From NCBI RefSeq assembly GCF_003585765.1, contig NZ_CP021235.1, positions 1,302,001 through 1,366,000 on the forward strand: a DNA stretch of 64,000 bases, written 5' to 3'. Position 1 is the stretch's first letter, and each line of letters opens with the position of its first letter. The position numbers were made by a program, and so were the translations under genes. Shown here piece after piece: positions 49,430 to 57,722 of the stretch. The notes under the pieces were generated by a model that saw only the letters and a program-made list of their open reading frames with translations, was not told the origin of the DNA and did not search any database. The stretch is from Pontibacter actiniarum. Its GTDB lineage: Bacteria > Bacteroidota > Bacteroidia > Cytophagales > Hymenobacteraceae.

Positions 49430-51190
49430 TTATCCAAAATACTCCTGGGCCAGCTTTTTGTCGTGCCCGTAGATATCTTCCCGGAAGTGAATCTGTCCGT
49501 CTTTATCGACCCAGCTGGTAAAGTACACCAGGTACACCTGTACGCGCTTGGGCAGGGTAACCCAGGTCTCATCTCCCCCGCGCATGGTATTCCTGATGCG
49601 CTGCTCGTCCCACTCCGGCATGTCCTGCAGCAGGTACTGGGCCAGGTCCACAGGTTTCTCTACCCGCACACAGCCATGGCTGAAGTCGCGGTCGTTCTGG
49701 CTAAAGAGGGCATCGGCCGGCGTGTCGTGCAGGTACACGGCGTACTCGTTCGGGAACAGGAACTTGATCATGCCGAGCGAGTTGTCAGGGCCGGGCTTCT
49801 GGCGCACGCGGTACGAAAAGTTAGAGGCCGTTACACCAGACCAATTAATGGAGTATGGCGAGACGGTTCTTGGGTTCTTTTCCTTTGTCACCACCTCCAT
49901 GTTCTGGCTGGCTAACCAGCCCGGGTTTTTCAGCATGTGCGGTTTTATTTCCTTCTCCACGATACTGTTGGGGACGTTCCAGTACGGGGCCATAACCACA
50001 TACTCCAGCTTATCGCTGAAAATGGGGGTCGAGTTCATCGTTTTGCCCACAATAACGCGCATTTCCTTTACCTTTTTGTACTCGCGCTCTGCCACCAGGT
50101 CGTCGTTCGGGTCTTCGTACACATAGAGTTTATACTCCGGAATGTTCACCCAGATGTATTTCTGGTCCAGGCTTTTCGGTACCATCCGTTTCGGAATCCA
50201 GCGCCAGCGCTCCATGTTGATCATGATCTGGTTGATGCGGTCAGACACCGGGATATTCATGGTAGCCAGCGTGTTGCCTCCCACAATGCCGTCTTCCTTC
50301 AGCCCGTGCAGCATCTGGAAGTGCTTTACCTGCTGCTCCAGCTTGTCATCAAACACGCGCAGCCTCTTGTCAGAGGTGTTCAGGCGCTGGTTCAGGTTCA
50401 GGCGTTTGCGTACGGTAAGTACGGCTGCGGCCGTGTCGCCTTTCTGCAGGAGCTTCTGCTTGCCGAGCTCCACCTTTGGCCAACCGCCTTTCTCCTCCAG
50501 CTCCCGGTACTCCTGCAGCTTGTCCCGAAGCCGCGTATACCCGGCGTGCAGGGCCTCAAACTCATAGTACGGGTACGTGCTCTCGCGCTCTTTCAGGATG
50601 GTCTGCAGGGCCTTGTGCAGCTTCACCTTGTTCTTCTTCACGTTCCAGTTCACGCTGTTGCTCTCGTTGCGCGGGTTTACTCGGCCCCGGTAAAAGTCGG
50701 AGGCGTAGTTAAAGTATGAGGCCGTAAGCGCCACGTCTATCTGCTGTTGCAGCTCCAAGCGCGCGGAGTCCTGCGGGTCCAGCTGCTCGTACTTCTTAAA
50801 CAGCTCGTTGAAGTTTACCAGTTTATACTTTTGCGGGTCAAGGCCTTCTATCGAAGAGCTGTCGATTACCCCCAGGAACCGCTGGGCCTCCGGCACCAGC
50901 TCGTTATCGCGGAACCAGGCCAGTTTGTAGTCGCGGTCGCCGTAGAAAAGGTACATCAGGTCGGCGTGCTCCTCAAACTCGGGCTCTTTGCTGATATAGT
51001 TTTTGACAAACATGCTGTCGGTGGAGGCCTGCGGAAGCTTTTTCCCGCCGAAAAGGCCGGTGGCTACCTCTTTGATGCTCTTCCCTTCGCTCTTGGTATC
51101 GGTGTTTCCTTCGCTGCAACTGAGTAGCAGGAACATGAGAATCGGGGCCAGGAGCCCCAGTGTGGTCTGTTTTATAGTATAAGGGTTCAT
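49430..51190 (-). CDS. L,D-transpeptidase, YcbB-like lipoprotein
   Basis: A 586-residue cell-wall enzyme with a lipobox (LLSC, C25). The N-terminal scaffold (about 60-230) resembles the YcbB/LdtD N-domain. A peptidoglycan-binding domain lies near 280-325 (FQMLHGLKEDGIVGGNTL). The YkuD catalytic domain (about 350-520) has H in YLHDTPADALFSQ and the nucleophile in SHGCVRVEKP (C near 503). It forms 3-3 peptide cross-links or attaches proteins in the periplasm. The azurin-like gene follows after 48 bp. Size and domain order agree with YcbB homologues in Bacteroidota. Confidence 0.87.
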   Translation of the reverse strand: MNPYTIKQTTLGLLAPILMFLLLSCSEGNTDTKSEGKSIKEVATGLFGGKKLPQASTDSMFVKNYISKEPEFEEHADLMYLFYGDRDYKLAWFRDNELVPEAQRFLGVIDSSSIEGLDPQKYKLVNFNELFKKYEQLDPQDSARLELQQQIDVALTASYFNYASDFYRGRVNPRNESNSVNWNVKKNKVKLHKALQTILKERESTYPYYEFEALHAGYTRLRDKLQEYRELEEKGGWPKVELGKQKLLQKGDTAAAVLTVRKRLNLNQRLNTSDKRLRVFDDKLEQQVKHFQMLHGLKEDGIVGGNTLATMNIPVSDRINQIMINMERWRWIPKRMVPKSLDQKYIWVNIPEYKLYVYEDPNDDLVAEREYKKVKEMRVIVGKTMNSTPIFSDKLEYVVMAPYWNVPNSIVEKEIKPHMLKNPGWLASQNMEVVTKEKNPRTVSPYSINWSGVTASNFSYRVRQKPGPDNSLGMIKFLFPNEYAVYLHDTPADALFSQNDRDFSHGCVRVEKPVDLAQYLLQDMPEWDEQRIRNTMRGGDETWVTLPKRVQVYLVYFTSWVDKDGQIHFREDIYGHDKKLAQEYFG

Positions 51191-51536
51191 ATAGTAGTCG
51201 TTTTACTTAATTCGCAGTTTTGTGCTGCAAGCGAGAGAGCCAGGCTGCTAACGCTATCTAAATATCCTTGTATAGTACAAAAACAAAACTGCTGATACGT
51301 TTTTTTTGGCGTTATAGCTTTATGTACTTCAAAATGGTGCAAAAAGTTATTTTTAAAGCCTCCCGGTGCTGCGCCACCGGATCAGCCGCCTTACCCTTAA
51401 ACGGCTCAAAAACCATGCTTAAAACACAAGTAAAGGTATATTCTGAGCGGCCTGCAGGCGCCTGTCTTCGGGTGGCCTGTTTTCAGTATTCACGCAGAAT
51501 CCTTAACTTACCACTTGAATGTACTAACTGAACCAT
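51191..51536. other. 346-bp intergenic region upstream of the M1 aminopeptidase
   Basis: No convincing gene. An open frame at 51268-51531 has no homologous features and no start context; it reads through AT-rich, then GC-rich sequence. Presumably holds the divergent promoters of the L,D-transpeptidase and aminopeptidase genes. I see no inverted repeat of note. Confidence 0.45.
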
Positions 51537-53435
51537 ATGAAATTTTACCACCGTTGCCTATTTGGCTTAGGGGTGGCCAGCAGCTTGCAGCTAGCCGCCT
51601 GCTCCACCAATACCTCAAACGCAGATCAAACTATGACAACTGAACAAAGTGCCCTGGCAAGCGCCTCCGCCGATGTGCACAGCTTTGCCCAGCCGGCAGA
51701 GGCCGTAGCCCAGCACCTGGACCTGGACATTGCCGTAGACTTCGGCCAGAAAGTGCTCAGCGGTACCGCCTCTTACCTCATCGAGAACAAAACCGGCACC
51801 GACCGCATCATCTTTGACACACGCAACCTGCAGATAGAGAACGTGTACCTGGGCGATAGTATGGAGGAAACCACCTTTGAGTTAGGAGATGAGAAGGAGT
51901 TCCTGGGCCGTCCGCTCCATGTTAAGATCAAGCCGGATACAAAGAAGGTCACCATCAAGTATAAAACTTCGCCGGATGCGGCCGCCCTGCAGTGGCTGAA
52001 CCCGCAGCAGACAGCCGGTAAGAAAAACCCGTTCCTGTTCACGCAGTCGCAGGCCATACTTGCCCGCACCTGGATTCCGATTCAGGACAGCCCGGGCATT
52101 CGTATCACCTACAACGCCAAAGTAAAGGTGCCGAAAGAACTGCTGGCGGTGATGAGCGCTGAAAACCCGATCGAGAAGAACGATAGCGGCGTGTACAGCT
52201 TCGAGATGAAGCAGCCGATCCCTTCCTACCTGATGGCCCTGTCGGTGGGCGACCTGGTGTTTGAGCCCATTGGTACGCAAACAGGCATTTACGCGGAGCC
52301 TGCCACAATAGACGCCGCCGCCTACGAGTTTGCCGAGATGGGCAAGATGCTGGATGCCGCCGAGAAAATCTACGGCAAGTACAGATGGGACCGCTACGAC
52401 CTGCTGGTGCTGCCGCCGTCCTTCCCCTTCGGAGGTATGGAAAACCCGCGCCTGACTTTTGTGACGCCTACCGTGCTGGCCAAAGACCGCTCGCTTACCA
52501 GCCTGATTGCGCATGAGCTGGCCCACAGCTGGAGCGGAAACCTGGTTACCAACGCTACCTGGGACGACTTCTGGCTGAACGAGGGCTTTACCGTATACTT
52601 TGAGCGCCGCATTATGGAAGAGCTCTACGGGAAAGACTACGCCGATATGCTGCAGGTGCTGGGGTACCAGGACCTGACCAACACCCTCAACGACATTGGC
52701 CCGGGCAGTGAAGATACGCGCCTGAAGCTAGACCTGGAAGGGCGCGACCCGGACGAAGGGCTGACCGATATCGCCTATGAGAAGGGCAACTTCTTCCTGC
52801 GTAACATTGAGAATGCCGTAGGCCGTGAGCGCTTTGATGCTTTCATCAACAAGTACTTTAACACCTTCGCCTTCCAAAGCACCAATACCGACAAGTTCCT
52901 GGACTTCCTGCGCACAGAGCTGATTCAGGGGGATGAGGAGCTGGCGAAGAAGATAGACATCGACGGCTGGGTGTACTCCCCAGGCCTGCCGGAAGGCTTC
53001 CAGAAGCCAACGAGCACACGCTTCGCAAAAGTGGAGGAAGCGTTCCAGAGCTGGAAAAACGGCAAGCCGGCGGCACAGCTGAACACCAAAGACTGGTCGA
53101 GCCATGAGTGGCTGCACTTTATCCGGATGCTGCCAGAGAACATGAGCCAGCAGCAGATGGCCGAGCTGGACAAGGCCTTTAACTTCACCAACTCCGGTAA
53201 CTCAGAGGTGTTGGCGGCCTGGTTTATACATGCCATCCGCAACAACTACACCACGGCAGACAAAGCCCTGGAAACCTTCCTGACCAACGTAGGCCGCCGC
53301 AAGTTCCTGGTGCCTATCTACAAGGCGCTGATCGCCACACCGGAAGGCAAGAAAAAAGCCCTGGCCATTTATGCCAAGGCACGGCCTAACTACCACGCCG
53401 TGTCTACCGTTACGCTGGATGAGATGCTGAAATAG
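51537..53435 (+). CDS. M1-family aminopeptidase, LTA4-hydrolase-like lipoprotein
   Basis: A 632-residue zinc metallopeptidase. The signal with lipobox LAAC (C22) suggests export and lipid anchoring. The exopeptidase motif FGGMENP lies near 297-303. The zinc site HELAHSW is near 325-331, with the third ligand E in LNEGFTVYFE 18 residues on. A C-terminal helical domain (about 470-632) resembles the leukotriene-A4-hydrolase C-domain, so the protein belongs to the LTA4H/aminopeptidase B group rather than PepN. It trims N-terminal residues from peptides. It ends at a 42-bp perfect palindrome. Confidence 0.9.
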   Translation: MKFYHRCLFGLGVASSLQLAACSTNTSNADQTMTTEQSALASASADVHSFAQPAEAVAQHLDLDIAVDFGQKVLSGTASYLIENKTGTDRIIFDTRNLQIENVYLGDSMEETTFELGDEKEFLGRPLHVKIKPDTKKVTIKYKTSPDAAALQWLNPQQTAGKKNPFLFTQSQAILARTWIPIQDSPGIRITYNAKVKVPKELLAVMSAENPIEKNDSGVYSFEMKQPIPSYLMALSVGDLVFEPIGTQTGIYAEPATIDAAAYEFAEMGKMLDAAEKIYGKYRWDRYDLLVLPPSFPFGGMENPRLTFVTPTVLAKDRSLTSLIAHELAHSWSGNLVTNATWDDFWLNEGFTVYFERRIMEELYGKDYADMLQVLGYQDLTNTLNDIGPGSEDTRLKLDLEGRDPDEGLTDIAYEKGNFFLRNIENAVGRERFDAFINKYFNTFAFQSTNTDKFLDFLRTELIQGDEELAKKIDIDGWVYSPGLPEGFQKPTSTRFAKVEEAFQSWKNGKPAAQLNTKDWSSHEWLHFIRMLPENMSQQQMAELDKAFNFTNSGNSEVLAAWFIHAIRNNYTTADKALETFLTNVGRRKFLVPIYKALIATPEGKKKALAIYAKARPNYHAVSTVTLDEMLK

Positions 53436-53451
53436 CAGTTACTCTTCTTTA

Positions 53452-53493
53452 AAAAGTAAAAAGGTGGCCTCTAGAGGCCACCTTTTTACTTTT
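53452..53493. terminator. 42-bp perfect palindrome, bidirectional terminator
   Basis: AAAAGTAAAAAGGTGGCCTC followed directly by its reverse complement, loop-free on paper. A tracts on one side and T tracts on the other serve both converging genes. A second, imperfect stem with bulges follows at about 53514-53563. Confidence 0.8.
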
Positions 53494-53595
53494 ATACAAG
53501 GCTATAAAGGAAGAGCTCTGTAACCTTCTTGCCTGCTGGTTAGGCCAGGCGAAGGTACAGAGCCCCTCATGTATCTTCTCTAGGTTGAGTTAAAC

Positions 53596-54087
53596 CTAGC
53601 GTTGTGCTTTCTGGTTGATGGCCTCTTCGGCAATTTTGGTCAGGCGCTTGTCAGTGGCTTTCTCCTCCTCCAGCGTCTGGCTCAGCTGCTCCAGCGCATC
53701 GTTCATGTTCAGTTGCTTGGCATAGGTGCACACGGTGCCGTACGCAGCGATCTCATAGTGCTCCACGCGCTGGGCGCAGGCAATCAGGGCGGCGTCCATC
53801 ACACTGGCTTCAGCGCGCTCGCTCATCATCATTTCGGCCTCACGGATAATGCCCTCCATGGCTTTGCACTTTTCTCCTGTCGCCTTCTCTCCCATCGAAT
53901 CGAACACTTTCTCCAGGCGTTTGATCTGGTTCTCCGTTACCTGCAGGTGCTCCTGAAAAGCCTTTCTGAGGTTATCTGAAGAGCAGGCGTCCATCATCTT
54001 CGGAAGCGCTTTGGTGATTTGCTGCTCTGCGTTGTAAATGTCCTTTAACTCGTGGATCAGTAGATCCTTTAAATTGTTTAGTTTCAT
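53596..54087 (-). CDS. Ferritin-like DUF892 (YciE/YciF) protein
   Basis: A 163-residue four-helix bundle protein. The N-terminus LKDLLIHELKDIYNAEQQITKALPKM is the DUF892 signature. Carboxylates and histidine suited to a diiron site are spaced along the helices (E13, D16, E20; the HLQVTENQ segment near 44; E and H in RVEHYEIAAYGTV near 111-123). Members are induced by osmotic or general stress, and their activity is not defined. It is monocistronic, with AT-rich upstream DNA. Confidence 0.85.
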   Translation of the reverse strand: MKLNNLKDLLIHELKDIYNAEQQITKALPKMMDACSSDNLRKAFQEHLQVTENQIKRLEKVFDSMGEKATGEKCKAMEGIIREAEMMMSERAEASVMDAALIACAQRVEHYEIAAYGTVCTYAKQLNMNDALEQLSQTLEEEKATDKRLTKIAEEAINQKAQR

Positions 54088-54411
54088 AGCTTGGAAAGGT
54101 TACGCGTTAAAAAAACTAGTCATTAGTTTGTTCAGACCTACTATACGACTTCATCCATTGCGGGTTTAATAATAGAATTTATTATTAGCTAATTGTTTAA
54201 ATTTGCAAGCAAGCGTAAGGTTTTATATAACATTTTATATATAGCTGTATTTAAGAAGCCAGGTGTGGGCGCTGCCAATGGGAAAGGATCCGTTATACTT
54301 GCGCTTTCTTGAAACGATTTCACCCAAAAGCGGTACTCTTACGGAGAGTGTTTAGCCATACGCTCCCCTGGCAACCGTAACCGAAGAACTTTTAAATCGA
54401 TTAAAGCACCC
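54088..54411. other. 324-bp intergenic region between DUF892 and cyanophycinase genes
   Basis: AT-rich left half (54130-54250), presumably the promoters of the divergent genes. The right half (54331-54380) could fold: ACTCT/AGAGT around 54335-54349, or TTACGG 54339-54344 with CCGTAA 54375-54380. These pairings exclude each other, but both are short and I know of no matching riboswitch class. One TATACTT word lies near 54294. Confidence 0.35.
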
Positions 54412-55320
54412 GTGGATACACCAAAAGGAAAACTAATAGCCGTAGGCGGAAACGAAGATAAAGGCAGCTACCCCAACCCCCGTTCCAAAAAGAAGTACTA
54501 CCTCGATTTCTTTGAGCTGGGCATCCTGAAGCGCTTCCTGAAGGAGATACCTGTTAAAAATCCTCATATCGAAGTGGTGACCACTGCCTCGATGATTCCG
54601 GAGGAGGTGGGCGAGCGTTACACCAGCGCCTTCGGCATCCTGGGGGTAGATAATGTGCAGCTGATGCATATCCGCGAGGAGGAGGATGCGCACAACCCGG
54701 AATACATTGAGCGGGTGAAGAAGTGCGACGGCATCATGTTCAGCGGCGGCGACCAGTCCCGGATAACGCGCATGTTCCTGAACACTGAGATACTGGAAGT
54801 GCTCAAGCACCGCTACCTGCACGAGGACTTTATTATAGCGGGTACCAGCGCGGGCGCCATGGCCATGTCCAGGGAAATGATCAAAGGCGGGAGCGCGACG
54901 GAGTCGCTGCTGCGCGGGGCGGTTAAAATGGGGCAAGGCCTGCACCTGATAAACGGTGTGGTGATAGACACGCACTTTGTTATCCGGGGGCGTTTCGGCA
55001 GGCTTATGGAAGCCGTGGTGACGCACCCTAAAACAGTGGGTATCGGCTTAGGCGAAGACACCGGCGTGCTGATCACCAAGGGGCACATGATCGAAACCAT
55101 CGGCTCTAACCTGGTGGTGATCGTGGACGGGCATGAGGTAAAGTATACCAACATCAAAGAGGTGGAGAAAGGCCGCCCTGTCGCCATCGACCACATGGTA
55201 ATGCACGTGCTGGCCAAGGGCAACCTTTTCGACATGAACACGCGCACGTTTTACCAAAGCGAAGAAGCCTACCGGCATGCCCAGCTGGAGGCAGCCGAGA
55301 AGCCGCTCATCAACCACTGA
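54412..55320 (+). CDS. cphB: Cyanophycinase, S51 serine peptidase
   Basis: A 302-residue exo-peptidase that releases beta-Asp-Arg dipeptides from cyanophycin. The nucleophile serine is in AGTSAGAMAMS (S146). FSGGDQSR near 103, GVVIDTHFVIRGRFGRL near 183 and GIGLGEDTG near 206 match CphB. The start is GTG at 54412, preceded by AT-rich leader. It is convergent with an isoaspartyl peptidase gene 62 bp away, whose enzyme type cleaves the released beta-dipeptides. No cyanophycin synthetase is in the window, so whether the polymer is made by the cell or taken from the environment is open. Confidence 0.87.
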   Translation: MDTPKGKLIAVGGNEDKGSYPNPRSKKKYYLDFFELGILKRFLKEIPVKNPHIEVVTTASMIPEEVGERYTSAFGILGVDNVQLMHIREEEDAHNPEYIERVKKCDGIMFSGGDQSRITRMFLNTEILEVLKHRYLHEDFIIAGTSAGAMAMSREMIKGGSATESLLRGAVKMGQGLHLINGVVIDTHFVIRGRFGRLMEAVVTHPKTVGIGLGEDTGVLITKGHMIETIGSNLVVIVDGHEVKYTNIKEVEKGRPVAIDHMVMHVLAKGNLFDMNTRTFYQSEEAYRHAQLEAAEKPLINH

Positions 55321-55382
55321 TGAATGCGTCAGGCGCCAGTGCTGTTGGGTTTAACGTTCTGTTGCCTATACTGCCCGTGCGG

Positions 55383-56318
55383 CTAGCTTTCCTTGTAAAT
55401 CGCCACAAACGTCTCCTGGTCCTGTGACTTGGAGGCACGGTACATTCCCTCGGAGTTGAAGGGCATGGCGACCTCCCCTGCTGCGTTTACCGCGATAAGG
55501 CCACCCTCCCCGCCAAAATCCACCAGTTTCCGCATTACCACTTCTTCGCACGCTTTCTCAAGACTGTAGCCCTTGTACTCCATGAGGCAGGAAACGTCGT
55601 AGGCCACCACGGCGCGCATAAAGTACTCCCCGTGCCCGGTGCAGGAAATAGCGCAGGTGCGGTTGTTGGCATAGGTGCCGGAGCCTATAATAGGGGTATC
55701 GCCGATGCGGTTGTAGCTCTTGTTGGTCATGCCCCCCGTGGACGTTGCCGCCGCGACATCCCCGTTGCTGTCTACCGCCACGGCCCCTACGGTGCCAAAC
55801 TTCTCGTCGCGCTGCTCGGTGTGGTCCAGCATGAAGATGTTGGTGTCGCGCACCTCGCTCCACTGCTCATACCGGTACTTGTCGAAGAAGTAGTTCTCCG
55901 GCGCAAACTCCAGCTGGTGCAGCAGGGCAAAGTCTTCGGCGCCGTAGCCACTCAGCATCACGTGGTCTGAGTGCTGCATAATGGTTTTGGCAAGCCTAAC
56001 GGGGTTTTTGATGCGGTGCACGCCGGCCACAGCCCCTGCCTGCAAATCCTTGCCGCACATGATGGCTGCATCCATCTCATGTTTCCCCTCTTTGGTGAAG
56101 ACGGAGCCCTTGCCGGCGTTAAAAAGCGGCGTGTCCTCGAGGTGCACCACGGCCAGCTCCACGGCCTCAACAGCCGTGGCTCCCTGCGCCAGCAGCGCGT
56201 AACCTGCCTCTACGGCTTCTCTCAAGGCTGCTCTGTATGCCTGGTCCTGTTCTTCGGAGAGGGTGGCCTGGGTAATGGTGCCGGCTCCTCCGTGTATGGC
56301 TATGGCGATGTTGTTCAT
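55383..56318 (-). CDS. iaaA: Isoaspartyl peptidase / type 2 L-asparaginase (Ntn hydrolase)
   Basis: A 311-residue Ntn hydrolase that self-cleaves before T176 in the FGTVGAVAVD motif to form the N-terminal nucleophile of the beta subunit. IHGGAGT at 9-14 and FNAGKGS near 66 are family marks, as are STGGMTNKS near 192 and the GIGDTP-like RIGDTPIIGSGTYA. It splits isoaspartyl dipeptides (and asparagine). Beside cyanophycinase the natural substrate would be beta-Asp-Arg or beta-Asp-Lys. It carries no export signal, so it acts in the cytosol. Confidence 0.88.
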   Translation of the reverse strand: MNNIAIAIHGGAGTITQATLSEEQDQAYRAALREAVEAGYALLAQGATAVEAVELAVVHLEDTPLFNAGKGSVFTKEGKHEMDAAIMCGKDLQAGAVAGVHRIKNPVRLAKTIMQHSDHVMLSGYGAEDFALLHQLEFAPENYFFDKYRYEQWSEVRDTNIFMLDHTEQRDEKFGTVGAVAVDSNGDVAAATSTGGMTNKSYNRIGDTPIIGSGTYANNRTCAISCTGHGEYFMRAVVAYDVSCLMEYKGYSLEKACEEVVMRKLVDFGGEGGLIAVNAAGEVAMPFNSEGMYRASKSQDQETFVAIYKES

Positions 56319-56450
56319 GCGGTGGGTGCTTTTGCTTTGTTTCCGGTTCCTTTACGCCGGCCGGTGGGCGGCCGTTTTGGATGCCGCATTTTTTCCGCCT
56401 TTTTACTTAACTGAAGCTGTGAAATGGACCTATTTCCGGGGAAAATTAGT

Positions 56451-56458
56451 TATCTTTG
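56451..56458 (+). promoter_or_regulatory. Putative TAnnTTTG -7 box for the DUF3127 gene
   Basis: TATCTTTG matches the Bacteroidota -7 consensus exactly, 35 bp ahead of the ATG at 56494. No clear -33 TTTG/TTG element is seen at the usual spacing. Confidence 0.5.
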
Positions 56459-56493
56459 TCTACAGTAAAATAACCTATTTAACTTATTTCATT

Positions 56494-56868
56494 ATGTCTT
56501 TTGATATCCAAGGTAAGCTGTACGAGGCCTTCGAAGAGCAGCAGATCAGTGACAAATTCAAAAAGCGCGAGTTTGTGCTGGAGATTCCCGATGGCTCTTA
56601 CACGCAGTATGTGAAGTTTCAGCTGACGCAGGATAAGTGCAGCCTGCTGGACTCCTTCAAGAACGGCGACGAAGTGAAAGTTACATTCAACCTGACGGGT
56701 AAGCCATTTACTAAAAACGGCCAGACAATGTACTTCACCAACCTGCAAGCCTGGAGAATGGAGCCTGCCGCAAACGATTTCGGTGGTGCCCCGGCCGGAG
56801 CCTCTGCTCCACAGCAGGATGCGCCTTCGTTCTACAGCAGCGACGCTGACAACGACCTGCCATTCTAA
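56494..56868 (+). CDS. DUF3127 protein with SSB-like acidic C-terminal tip
   Basis: A 124-residue protein starting at ATG 56494 (MSFDIQGKLYEAFEEQQ). Upstream frames in phase extend to 56263 but have no coding character. The body (about 1-92) is a beta-rich OB-like DUF3127 domain (FVLEIPDGSYTQYVKFQLTQ, then VTFNLTGKPFTKNGQTMYF). A flexible Ala/Gly/Pro/Gln/Ser-rich linker (about 93-117) ends in DNDLPF. That tip is like the SSB C-terminus (DDDIPF) which recruits repair proteins. Binding ssDNA or replication factors is a strong suggestion but unproven. It is followed by a terminator. Confidence 0.83.
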   Translation: MSFDIQGKLYEAFEEQQISDKFKKREFVLEIPDGSYTQYVKFQLTQDKCSLLDSFKNGDEVKVTFNLTGKPFTKNGQTMYFTNLQAWRMEPAANDFGGAPAGASAPQQDAPSFYSSDADNDLPF

Positions 56869-56896
56869 TAGCAGCTAATCTCATTGCCATACATAC

Positions 56897-56928
56897 AAAG
56901 CGAGCCTGAAGAGGCTCGCTTTTTGTTT
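56897..56928 (+). terminator. Terminator after the DUF3127 gene
   Basis: Perfect 11-bp stem with arms 56897-56907 and 56912-56922, a 4-nt GAAG loop and a TTTTTG tail. Confidence 0.85.
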
Positions 56929-57055
56929 GTGCACCGTATGCCTGCGTATGCCCTGCCGGCTAAAAAGCGTATACTGGATATACATGTGTTGCCCGGCCAG
57001 GTGCAGCCTTGCCGCCAGTAGCGCAGCTTTTTTATCATGCACCCTACCAAAGACC

Positions 57056-57676
57056 ATGGACGAACTACAGCGCCTCATCCTGAATGGGGAAAACGACACA
57101 GTTGATTTTAAGCAGCGCGTGACCAAGCCCGACAAAATAGCCCGCACGCTGGTTTCTTTTGCCAACACGCGCGGAGGAGTGATCCTTATCGGCGTGAAGG
57201 ACAACGGCTATATCTGCGGCATAGACCCGGAGGAGGAAAAGCACACGCTGCAACTGGCCGCCGACTTCTACTGCGACCCGCCGGTGCAGGTGCGCTATGA
57301 GGAGGTGGAGCAGGACGACCGGACGGTGCTGAAGGTGATTGTGGCGGAGAGTGACCACAAGCCGCACTTCGCCAAACTGAAGGAGAACGATTGGCGCGGC
57401 TACGTGCGCGTGAAGGACACCAGCGTGCAGACGAGCAAAATGGTGAACAAGGTGCTGGAGCAGGAGGCGAGTCAGTTTGAGCAAAAGCCGCTGGACCGGC
57501 ATGAACTGGCTGTGCTGGAGTACCTGCGGCTGCACCCGCGCGTAACGCTTCGTGAGTTCATGAAAATGGCCAACCTGTCGGAGCGGCGCGCCTACCGGAT
57601 CATGGTAAAGCTGGTCATCCATGGGTACCTCCTGCTGCACGACAAGGAGAAAGAGGATTTCTATACTTTAGCCTGA
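57056..57676 (+). CDS. Schlafen/AlbA_2-domain protein with C-terminal HTH
   Basis: A 206-residue protein starting at ATG 57056 (MDELQRLILNGEND). The reading frame runs back to 56927, but that part is Cys/Leu/Arg-rich and not conserved-looking. The N-terminal AlbA_2 domain (about 3-120) shows DFKQRVTKPDKIARTLVSFANTRGG and LIGVKDNGYICGI, a nucleic-acid or nucleotide-binding fold. The last 60 residues (HELAVLEYLRLHPRVTLREF and SERRAYRIMVKLV) read as a winged helix-turn-helix. A DNA-binding regulator is likely; targets are unknown. Confidence 0.78.
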   Translation: MDELQRLILNGENDTVDFKQRVTKPDKIARTLVSFANTRGGVILIGVKDNGYICGIDPEEEKHTLQLAADFYCDPPVQVRYEEVEQDDRTVLKVIVAESDHKPHFAKLKENDWRGYVRVKDTSVQTSKMVNKVLEQEASQFEQKPLDRHELAVLEYLRLHPRVTLREFMKMANLSERRAYRIMVKLVIHGYLLLHDKEKEDFYTLA

Positions 57677-57722
57677 CAGTCGCTGCTTAAGCCGGAAGTT
57701 GTTTATACTGCCTGCCGCCCCG

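Noticed and set aside
51268-51531. 87-codon frame in the aminopeptidase upstream region
   Set aside because: No start context, mixed AT- and GC-rich halves, no motif; more likely promoter DNA.
54331-54380. Possible riboswitch upstream of cyanophycinase
   Set aside because: Two short alternative stems are possible, but no conserved core of a known class (SAM, TPP, glycine and others) could be recognised.
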